Assembly (NCBI RefSeq): GCF_022790535.1
Contig: NZ_LOHG01000007.1
Span: forward strand, 27,475 to 91,474
Direction of reading: 5' to 3'
Length of the DNA stretch: 64,000 bases
DNA from: Pseudomonas maioricensis
GTDB lineage: Bacteria > Pseudomonadota > Gammaproteobacteria > Pseudomonadales > Pseudomonadaceae
The translations under genes and the position numbers were made by a program. Under the pieces are notes generated by a model, which was not told the DNA's origin, ran no database searches, and saw nothing but the letters and a program-made list of their open reading frames with translations. This document shows, one piece after another, positions 58,401-64,000 of this stretch. Numbering within the stretch: position 1 is the stretch's first letter; each line of letters opens with the position of its first letter.

Positions 58401-58917
58401 GCGCGAGCACCAGCGATACGATCAGTGCGGTGTCCTGCGCGCGGGTGCCGGTGGCATCGGCAACTGCGCCAATCAGGATGTTCACCCCGAGCACAATGCC
58501 TTTGAGCTGCAAGGCGATATAGGGCAGCACGCCAACCAGGCAGATCAGCGCAACGACCACCGCCAGGGACTGCGACTTGCCGTAGCGGGCGGCGATGAAG
58601 TCGGCAATAGAAGTAATGTTCTCCTGCTTGCTGATCAGGACCATCTTCTGCAACACCCAGGGTGCCAGCAGCATCAGCACCACAGGGCCGAGGTAGATCG
58701 GCAGGAACGACCACAACTGCTCTGCGGCCTGGCCTACCGCACCAAAGAACGTCCAGCTGGTGCAGTAAACCGCCAGCGACAGGCTGTACACCCACGCCCG
58801 CAACCGGGGAGGCAGCGAGGTGCTGCGCCGATCGCCGTAAAAGGCGATGGCAAACATGATGGCCATATAAGCGAGGGCGACGGCTGCAATCAGCCCGCTG
58901 GACAGCGACATAGACAT
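55438..58917 (-). CDS. Solute symporter / hybrid histidine kinase / response regulator
   Basis: An 1159-residue sensor. Residues 1 to about 530 form a PutP-like sodium:solute symporter domain with about 13 helices. Then come a PAS domain (about 625-745; ENITQGISVVDQSLKLVAWN), a coiled coil, a kinase core with phospho-accepting H808 (SHDLMQPLN), an ATPase domain (NFLTNAFRYG; DRGPGIPKDKQ) and a C-terminal receiver with phospho-aspartate D1090 (LVDYHLDD). This layout is that of CbrA-like and PA3271-like Pseudomonas sensors. No response-regulator gene is adjacent. The signal may be a transported solute. Its 3' end meets pvdH convergently across a REPIN. Confidence 0.92.
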   Translation of the reverse strand: MSMSLSSGLIAAVALAYMAIMFAIAFYGDRRSTSLPPRLRAWVYSLSLAVYCTSWTFFGAVGQAAEQLWSFLPIYLGPVVLMLLAPWVLQKMVLISKQENITSIADFIAARYGKSQSLAVVVALICLVGVLPYIALQLKGIVLGVNILIGAVADATGTRAQDTALIVSLVLALFTIVFGTRNLDVTEHHRGMVMAIAFEALVKLFAFMAVGAFVTYGLYDGFDDLFNQALIAPRLEEYWKETINWPSMVVQTGVAMMAIVCLPRQFHVTVVENIDPQDLRLAKWVFPAYLVLAALFVVPIALAGQMLLPDSVLPDSFVISLPLATTHPSLALLAFIGGASAATGMVIVASVALSTMISNDMLLPWLLSRKTAERPFEAFRHWMLSVRRVSIVVILLLAYVCYRLLGSTASLATIGQIAFAAITQLSPAMFGALWWKQANRRGVFAGLGAGIFLWFYTLVLPISAESLGWSLESFPLLAWLHGNPLGLPITPLTQGVVLSLAGNFILFGWVSVISKTRVSEHWQAGRFIGQDASVSSGNRPLLAVQVEDLLNLSARFVGEERARQSFIRFAYRQGKGFNPNQNANGDWIAHTERLLAGVLGASSTRAVVKAAIEGRDMQLEDVVRIADEASEVLQFNRALLQGAIENITQGISVVDQSLKLVAWNHRYLELFNYPEGLISIGRPIADIIRYNAERGLLGPGEAEVHVARRLHWMRQGRAHTSERMFPNGRVIELIGNPMPGGGFVMSFTDITAFRDAEHALKGANESLEQRVAERTHELSQLNLALTEAKGTAETANQSKTRFLAAVSHDLMQPLNAARLFSAALSHQDDGMSADARQLVQHLDSSLRSAEDLISDLLDISRLENGKITPDRQPFALNTLFDTLGAEFKALAQEQGLTFRVRGTALRVDSDAKLLRRILQNFLTNAFRYGKGPVLLGVRRRGTYLSLEVWDRGPGIPKDKQRVIFEEFKRLDSHQTRAEKGLGLGLAIADGLCRVLGHTLQVRSWAGKGSVFSVCVPLAQHQTVPVSVVADANRTALTGTQVLCIDNEDSILIGMNSLLTRWGCQVWTARSREQCQALLDEGVRPQLALVDYHLDDGETGTELMAWLRTRLGNPLPGVVISADGRPELIAQVHAAGLDYLPKPVKPAALRALLSRHVMLG

Positions 58918-58964
58918 TCAGAGCCTCAATGACAAGCTGGCTAGTCTCGCATGAAGGTTCGCGA

Positions 58965-58989
58965 TTGTAGGAGCGACTTTAGTCGTGAA
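58965..58989. repeat. Single REP-like hairpin
   Basis: TTGTAGGAGCGACTTTAGTC followed by GTGAA: a lone GTAGGAGC repeat with a short CGAC/GTCG stem. It has no inverted partner nearby, unlike the REPINs around it. Confidence 0.7.
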
Positions 58990-59052
58990 GCGGCATAGGG
59001 TCGCAGCCGGTGAATTTGCCAATATGCGATTCGTCGAGTTGAAACGTGCTTA

Positions 59053-59127
59053 CTGTAGGAGCTGCGGAAGGCTGCGATTGCGGTATGTCAGAAAGATTGC
59101 TCTCGCAGCCTCCGGCAGCTCCTACAG
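59053..59127. repeat. REPIN upstream of the MFS-acyltransferase gene
   Basis: Arms CTGTAGGAGCTGCGGAAGGC...GAT (59053-59078) and the complement ending CAGCTCCTACAG (59103-59127), with a mismatch in the GCGGAAGG/CCTCCGGC part. Lies in the 357-base gap between the divergent sensor kinase and acyltransferase genes; no other feature is evident there. Confidence 0.88.
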
Positions 59128-59275
59128 ATCACTTGATGTGTTCCATGACAGCCCGGTGTCAGAACACGTCGAACGCCTCCGGAAGAGTTTGCATTCGCAA
59201 CAATCGGAAACGTCCTATCGACATTCCGTCATCTAACGTCTTCAATGTGGCCCAAGTCATTCAGGATCGCGGACG

Positions 59276-61150
59276 ATGAGCCATCAGTCACAATTCTCCC
59301 TGCTTGGAAAGCGCCGTTTCCTGCCGTTTTTCATTACCCAGTCCCTTGGGGCGTTCAACGACAACATCCTCAAGCAATCGCTGATTCTGGCCATTCTTTA
59401 CAAGTTGAACATCGACGGTGACCGTTCGATCTGGGTCAACCTGTGCGCCTTGCTGTTTATCCTGCCGTTCTTTCTGTTCTCGGCGCTGGCTGGGCAGTTT
59501 GGTGAAAAGTACGCCAAGGATGCCCTGATACGCCTGATCAAGCTGGCTGAGATCGGCATCATGCTGGTCGGAGCGGTGGGGTTTCTGTTCGGGCACCTGT
59601 GGCTGATGTTGCTGGCGTTGTTTGCCATGGGCACCCACTCGGCGCTGTTCGGGCCGGTGAAGTATTCGATCCTGCCGCAACACCTGCGCGAAGAGGAGTT
59701 GGTGGGCGGCAACGGGCTGGTGGAAATGGGCACTTTTCTGGCGATTCTGGCCGGGACCATTTGCGCCGGTGTGATGATGTCCACCGCCCATTACGAGATG
59801 ATTGTCGCCAGCGCCATGGTCCTCACCGCGTGTCTGGGGTACGTCGCCAGCCACGGCATCCCTCGGGCTGCTGCCGTTGCGCCACAGATGAAGCTGGAGT
59901 GGAACATCTTCACTCAGACCTGGGCCACGTTACGCCTGGGGCTTGGGCAGACGCCAGCGGTGTCACGCTCAATCGTTGGCAACTCGTGGTTCTGGTTTGT
60001 CGGCGCGATCTACCTCACGCAGATCCCGTCCTACGCCAAAGAGTGGCTCTACGGTGACGAAACCGTTGTCACCCTGATTCTCACCGTCTTCTCCATCGGC
60101 ATTGCGCTGGGGTCGATGCTCTGCGAGCGTCTCTCCGGACGTAAGGTGGAGATTGGTCTTGTGCCGTTCGGCTCCATGGGGCTGACCGTGTTTGGTCTTT
60201 TATTGTGGTGGCACTCCGGAGAGATGCCGCAGAACGTCATGGCCAATGACTGGTTGGGCGTGCTCGGTTTCAGCCAGGCGTGGTGGGTGCTGCTGGATAT
60301 TCTCGGGATCGGGATTTTTGGCGGCTTCTATATCGTGCCGCTGTACGCGCTTATTCAGTCGCGCACGCTGGAAAGCGAGCGCTCGCGGGTCATTGCCTCT
60401 AATAACATCCTCAATGCGCTGTTCATGGTGGTATCGGCCATCGTCTCGATCCTGCTGCTCAGCGTCGCGAAGTTGTCGATTCCGGAGTTGTTCCTCGTCA
60501 TCTCGTTGATGAACATTGCCGTCAATGTATACATCTTCAAGGTGGTGCCTGAGTTCACCATGCGCTTCCTGATCTGGTTGCTGAGCCATTCCATGTACCG
60601 GGTCAAACACCAGAATCTTGACTCGATTCCGGATGACGGACCGGCATTGTTGATCTGCAACCACGTGTCCTTTGTAGATGCCTTGCTGATCGGCGGAGCG
60701 GTTCGGCGGCCGATACGCTTTGTCATGTACTACAAGATCTACAACCTGCCGGTGCTCAATTTCATCTTCCGTACTGCCGGGACCATTCCCATTGCCGGGC
60801 GCAACGAGGACCTGCTGATCTACGATCAGGCTTTCAAAAAAGTTGCCCAGTACCTGAGCGAAGGCGAACTGGTATGCATCTTCCCGGAAGGCAAGTTGAC
60901 CAGCGACGGCGAAATCGACGAGTTCAAAAGCGGCATGACGCGCATTCTTGAGCAAACCGCCGTGCCGGTGATTCCGCTGGCGTTGCAAGGCCTGTGGGGC
61001 AGCTTCTTCAGCCGCGCTCCGGGCAAGGGCTTGTTCCGGCGCTTGTGGTCGCGGGTAACCGTTGTCGCCGGTCCAGCGCTGAGCGGTGAGGCATCGGCCC
61101 CGGCAGCCGCTCGCGAGCAGGTGGCGTTGTTGCGTGGGGAATTGCGTTAA
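59276..61150 (+). CDS. MFS transporter fused to PlsC-type acyltransferase
   Basis: A 624-residue fusion. Residues 1 to about 410 form a 12-helix major-facilitator domain like LplT, the lysophospholipid flippase (FITQSLGAFNDNILKQSL at the N-terminus). Residues about 430-624 form a PlsC acyltransferase with H463 and D468 in NHVSFVD (HX4D) and FPEGKLT as the acceptor motif. It lacks the acyl-ACP synthetase domain of longer LplT-Aas fusions. A role in re-acylating imported lysophospholipids is likely from the domains. Not obviously linked to pyoverdine, though pvdA follows. Confidence 0.88.
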   Translation: MSHQSQFSLLGKRRFLPFFITQSLGAFNDNILKQSLILAILYKLNIDGDRSIWVNLCALLFILPFFLFSALAGQFGEKYAKDALIRLIKLAEIGIMLVGAVGFLFGHLWLMLLALFAMGTHSALFGPVKYSILPQHLREEELVGGNGLVEMGTFLAILAGTICAGVMMSTAHYEMIVASAMVLTACLGYVASHGIPRAAAVAPQMKLEWNIFTQTWATLRLGLGQTPAVSRSIVGNSWFWFVGAIYLTQIPSYAKEWLYGDETVVTLILTVFSIGIALGSMLCERLSGRKVEIGLVPFGSMGLTVFGLLLWWHSGEMPQNVMANDWLGVLGFSQAWWVLLDILGIGIFGGFYIVPLYALIQSRTLESERSRVIASNNILNALFMVVSAIVSILLLSVAKLSIPELFLVISLMNIAVNVYIFKVVPEFTMRFLIWLLSHSMYRVKHQNLDSIPDDGPALLICNHVSFVDALLIGGAVRRPIRFVMYYKIYNLPVLNFIFRTAGTIPIAGRNEDLLIYDQAFKKVAQYLSEGELVCIFPEGKLTSDGEIDEFKSGMTRILEQTAVPVIPLALQGLWGSFFSRAPGKGLFRRLWSRVTVVAGPALSGEASAPAAAREQVALLRGELR

Positions 61151-61197
61151 ACCGCGGTTTATCAAGTTCGCGAAATCCTTGATTGAAACGTACCCCC

Positions 61198-61271
61198 TGT
61201 AGGAGCTGCCGAAGGCTGCGAATGCATCAGACCTGACACACCGCGATCGCAGCCTGCGGCAGCTCCTACAG
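61198..61271. repeat. REPIN between the acyltransferase gene and pvdA
   Basis: Arms CTGTAGGAGCTGCCGAAGGC...GAA (from 61198) and GCAGCCTGCGGCAGCTCCTA...CAG (to 61271), one mismatch in the core. It lies 48 bases after the acyltransferase stop and 95 bases before the pvdA promoter. Confidence 0.9.
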
Positions 61272-61365
61272 ATATTCCTTAGTGGTGTCGCACCCCCTGT
61301 AGACCACATAACCGTCGCGTCGGCTGTTCCGCCCCCGGCGTCGATGCCAGTTCTCGGCCATTCGT

Positions 61366-61389
61366 TAAATTTTGTTTCCTTGCCCTCGT
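61366..61389 (+). promoter_or_regulatory. PvdS-type promoter before pvdA
   Basis: TAAAT (61366-61370), 16 bases, CGT (61387-61389), a full consensus match 70 bases before the pvdA ATG. Confidence 0.85.
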
Positions 61390-61459
61390 TTCCTACTCAA
61401 CAGGCCACCTTGCTGGCCATTCGATTGACGAGTACGAAACATCCCCCGAGGACACTGGA

Positions 61460-62794
61460 ATGACACAGGCTCTTGTATCTGCCGTGGTTCACGATTTGAT
61501 CGGTATCGGTTTTGGTCCATCCAATCTGGCACTGGCGATTGCCCTGCAGGAGCGGGGCGAGCGGGAGGGTGCGCTGGATGCGTTGTTCCTCGACAAACAG
61601 GCTGATTATCGCTGGCACGGCAACACGCTGGTCACGCAGAGTGAGTTGCAGATTTCCTTCCTCAAGGATCTGGTTACCTTGCGCAATCCCACCAGCCCGT
61701 TTTCTTTCGTCAACTACCTGAAGCAGCACGGTCGTCTGGTGGACTTCATCAACCTGGGCACTTTTTACCCGTGCCGTATGGAGTACAACGATTACCTGCG
61801 CTGGGTGGCTGCGCAGTTCAACGACCAAAGCCGGTATGGCGAAGAGGTCACTGCAATCGAGCCGGTGCTGCACAAGCAGCAAGTGGAAGCATTGCGAGTG
61901 ATTTCCCGTGATACCCAGGGGCAGAGTCACGTGCGGACCACCCGTTCGGTGGTCGTCAGCCCGGGCGGCACCCCGCGTATTCCAGAGGCTTTCACGAGCC
62001 TGAAAAACGATGCGCGGGTGTTCCACCATTCCAGGTATCTGCAGTCCATGGCCCAGCAAGCCTGCGCCAATGGCAAGCCTATGCGCATCGCTATCATCGG
62101 CGGGGGGCAGAGCGCTGCCGAGGCGTTCATTGACCTCAATGACAGCTATCCGTCTGTTCAGGTCGACATGATCCTGCGCGGGTCGGCACTTAAACCTGCC
62201 GATGACAGCCCGTTCGTCAATGAAGTGTTTTCCCCTGAGTTCACTGACCTGATGTTCAGCCAGAACGGTGCCCAGCGCGAACAGATGATTCGCGAGTATC
62301 ACAGCACTAACTATTCGGTGGTCGATATCGATCTGATCGAGCGAATTTACGGTGTGTTCTATCGCCAGAAAGTTTCCGGCATCGCCCGCCACACGTTCCG
62401 CAGCCTGACCTCGGTGCAGAACGCGACGGCTACGGCCAATGGCATCGAGGTAGCGCTGGGCAACCTGGCCAATGGTGAAAGCAGCGTGCAAACCTATGAC
62501 GCGGTGGTGCTGGCCACCGGTTACGAGCGCCAGTTGCACCGGCACCTGCTGGAGCCGCTCAGTGAGTACCTGGGGGATTTCGAAGTAGACCGCGACTACC
62601 GGATCAAGACCGACAGCCGCTGCAAGGCTTCGATCTATATGCAGGGCTTTTGCGAGTCCAGCCACGGCCTGAGTGACACGTTGTTGTCGGTGTTACCGAT
62701 CCGTGCCGATGAAATTGCCGAGTCGTTGTACGACAACGTTGTGCGTACAGGGCGTGATCAATCGGTGCTGGAGCGGTTGTTGGCGGTGGGCTAA
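61460..62794 (+). CDS. pvdA: PvdA L-ornithine N5-monooxygenase
   Basis: Hydroxylates ornithine at N5 using FAD, NADPH and oxygen, giving the hydroxamate precursor of pyoverdine. The 444-residue protein has the FAD-binding GIGFGPSNLALA (residues 15-26), the substrate-region segment SFLKDLVTLRNPTSPF, the NADPH site GGGQSAAE (214-221) and the C-terminal LATGYERQ. Length matches P. aeruginosa PvdA (443). Transcription should depend on PvdS. The product would be used by the acetyltransferase at 36207. Confidence 0.96.
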   Translation: MTQALVSAVVHDLIGIGFGPSNLALAIALQERGEREGALDALFLDKQADYRWHGNTLVTQSELQISFLKDLVTLRNPTSPFSFVNYLKQHGRLVDFINLGTFYPCRMEYNDYLRWVAAQFNDQSRYGEEVTAIEPVLHKQQVEALRVISRDTQGQSHVRTTRSVVVSPGGTPRIPEAFTSLKNDARVFHHSRYLQSMAQQACANGKPMRIAIIGGGQSAAEAFIDLNDSYPSVQVDMILRGSALKPADDSPFVNEVFSPEFTDLMFSQNGAQREQMIREYHSTNYSVVDIDLIERIYGVFYRQKVSGIARHTFRSLTSVQNATATANGIEVALGNLANGESSVQTYDAVVLATGYERQLHRHLLEPLSEYLGDFEVDRDYRIKTDSRCKASIYMQGFCESSHGLSDTLLSVLPIRADEIAESLYDNVVRTGRDQSVLERLLAVG

Positions 62795-62808
62795 GCACAC
62801 CTCATTGA

Positions 62809-62929
62809 ATTGAAATGCGATCTCTTGTGGGAGCCGGGCTTGCCCGCGATAAGGTCGACGCGATCTAACAGAGATTCGCGGTGTCCTTATCGCGGGCAAG
62901 CCCGGCTCCCACAGGCATCGCATTTCAAT
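62809..62929. repeat. REPIN nested inside a longer inverted repeat
   Basis: The inner palindrome has perfect 29-bp arms (62826-62854 and 62885-62913; core GGGAGCCGGGCTTGCCCGCG). Outside it, ATTGAAATGCGAT (62809-62821) pairs with ATCGCATTTCAAT (62917-62929). The whole forms one long hairpin between convergent pvdA and the aldo/keto reductase and probably stops transcription from both sides. Confidence 0.9.
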
Positions 62930-62939
62930 CAGACGCTGA

Positions 62940-63743
62940 TCAATCCCACTTTGGCGCAAGGCTCGCGGGGCTGGTCAGGCGGTGGCCGCGATCCAGTGCT
63001 GCGATCTCTGCCATATCTTCATCGCTCAATTTCAGCTCGCGGGCCTTGAGGTTACTTTCCAGGTTGCTGCGTTTGGTCGAGGACGGGATCACCGCGTAGC
63101 CCAGTTGCATTGCCCACGCCAGAGTGACCTGCGCGGTTGAAGCATTGTGGCGTTTGGCGATCTGTTCAATCACAGGATCTTTAAGTACTTCGCCGTAAGC
63201 CAGCGTCATGTACGACGTGATCTGAATGCCGTTCTGTTTGGCGAAGTCAGCTACTTTGCGGTTCTGCAGGTACGGATGCAGTTCAATCTGGTTGGTCGCG
63301 ATGTTCTCGGCACCGACCACCTCGATGGCTTCCTTCATCAGGGCAACCGTGAAGTTGGAAATGCCGATCTGCTTGGTCAGCCCCTGCTTTTTAGCCTCCA
63401 GCAACGCGGTCATGAATTCTTTGACCGAGACTTTGCCTTCAGGCGAAGGCCAGTGGATCAAGGTCAGATCAACGTGATCGGTCTGCAGTTTCGCCAGGCT
63501 TTCCTTCAGGCTCGGTATCAGCTTGTCGGCGGCAAAATTGTCAGTCCAGATTTTGGTAGTAATGAACAAATCATCGCGCGGCACGCTGCTGGCGGCGATG
63601 GCTTTGCCAACCTCTGCTTCGTTGCCGTAGATCTGTGCGGTATCGATCACCCGATAGCCAACTTCAAGACCGTTGGTCACCGAGTCAATGACAACCTGAT
63701 CCTTGAGGCGAAAAGTGCCGAGGCCGAATGCTGGGACGGTCAT
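62940..63743 (-). CDS. dkgB: Aldo/keto reductase, DkgB-like
   Basis: A 267-residue NADPH-dependent aldo/keto reductase most like 2,5-diketo-D-gluconate reductase B. The family tetrad is visible: aspartate and tyrosine in [16 protein letters not shown], lysine in FITTKIW, and histidine in LTLIHWPSP. The cofactor end reads [13 protein letters not shown]. The ATG at 63743 has AAGGAGC upstream and starts at the first strand ([12 protein letters not shown]); longer in-frame starts are rejected. Relatives reduce diketogluconate or methylglyoxal. No link to pyoverdine is evident. Confidence 0.88.
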   Translation of the reverse strand: MTVPAFGLGTFRLKDQVVIDSVTNGLEVGYRVIDTAQIYGNEAEVGKAIAASSVPRDDLFITTKIWTDNFAADKLIPSLKESLAKLQTDHVDLTLIHWPSPEGKVSVKEFMTALLEAKKQGLTKQIGISNFTVALMKEAIEVVGAENIATNQIELHPYLQNRKVADFAKQNGIQITSYMTLAYGEVLKDPVIEQIAKRHNASTAQVTLAWAMQLGYAVIPSSTKRSNLESNLKARELKLSDEDMAEIAALDRGHRLTSPASLAPKWD

Positions 63744-63948
63744 GTGCGGTGCTCCTTCAATTGATTCAATAAACAAGACGTGAGCGCAGTATCCCGGCTC
63801 GAACCGCAGAGAAAAACAGTGGGGCGGGAAAGGGATATTTGCCTGTGCGTCACGAATAGGCTTGTGAGGTTGGTCAGTACCAGACGCGCAGGGTTCAAGA
63901 TTTAGCGCATCTGTCCGGCACATCTCTGTCGTGCCGCACACCCTTGAA

Positions 63949-63976
63949 CTGTAGGAGCTGCCGAAGGCTGCGATCG
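63949..63976. repeat. REP element at the right edge (second arm outside the window)
   Basis: CTGTAGGAGCTGCCGAAGGC then TGCGATCG: the left arm of the common REPIN type. The 24 bases left in the window do not contain the matching right arm. The rest of 63744-64000 shows no gene. Confidence 0.75.
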
Positions 63977-64000
63977 CTGTGAGTCAGGATAAACGCTTCG

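Noticed and set aside
58003..58932. Plus-strand frame of 309 codons opposite the sensor kinase symporter domain
   Set aside because: Low-complexity, histidine- and glutamine-rich shadow of a membrane domain on the other strand.

Overview
This window reads as the chromosome of a fluorescent Pseudomonas, most likely of the P. fluorescens group. The left part carries wzz, wbjBCDE, wbpV/wbjF, wbpL, wbpM and comEA homologues in the order known from P. aeruginosa O-antigen loci. The right part carries a pyoverdine locus (pvdS, an MbtH-like gene, pvdG, pvdL, pvdH, pvdA) with promoters of the PvdS type. The right half is also rich in Pseudomonas REP/REPIN palindromes.

1-23.7 kb: O-antigen locus. The 3' end of wzz is followed by a legionaminic acid cassette (legB, legC, legG, legI, an acetyltransferase, ptmE, a wbpG-like amidotransferase with hisF2/hisH2, and a CMP-sugar synthetase). 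Next come wzx, a probable wzy, a putative glycosyltransferase and an O-acetyltransferase. The UDP-L-FucNAc cassette wbjB-wbjC-wbjD-wbjE follows, then a wbpV/wbjF-type reductase, the initiating transferase wbpL and the dehydratase wbpM. The predicted repeat unit has a FucNAc/QuiNAc-type initiating sugar, L-FucNAc and an acetamidino-legionaminic acid.

24-33 kb: ten genes lie between wbpM and comEA, which are close neighbours in P. aeruginosa. They include the three parts of a Gtr-type glycan-modification system: a polytopic membrane protein in the GtrC position, a GtrB-like polyprenyl-phosphate glycosyltransferase and a GtrA-like flippase. Between and beside these lie sugar-tailoring genes: WbqC, PhyH dioxygenase, two methyltransferases, a hexapeptide acetyltransferase, a beta-propeller protein and a WecE-like aminotransferase. 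I infer that this block makes and attaches a highly modified 4-amino-4,6-dideoxy sugar. It is the least familiar system here.

33.4-36 kb: comEA, then a 25-codon stub of a short-chain dehydrogenase, a fabF-like ketoacyl synthase and a convergent tetR. Similar operator-like sequences lie upstream of the stub and upstream of tetR.

36-64 kb: pyoverdine locus. It holds a siderophore acetyltransferase (pvdY-like), pvdS with a Fur box, the mbtH-pvdG-pvdL operon, a DASS-family anion transporter, pvdH, a symporter/histidine kinase/response-regulator hybrid, an MFS-acyltransferase fusion, pvdA and an aldo/keto reductase. Four PvdS-type promoters (TAAAT or TAATT, 16 bp, CGT) precede the acetyltransferase, mbtH, pvdH and pvdA. 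PvdL has the architecture that makes the acyl-Glu-D-Tyr-Dab start of pyoverdine. A complete REPIN palindrome is embedded in frame inside its Tyr-type adenylation domain. REPINs of several sequence types fill most other gaps in this half. I recognised no tRNA, rRNA, CRISPR array or insertion sequence.
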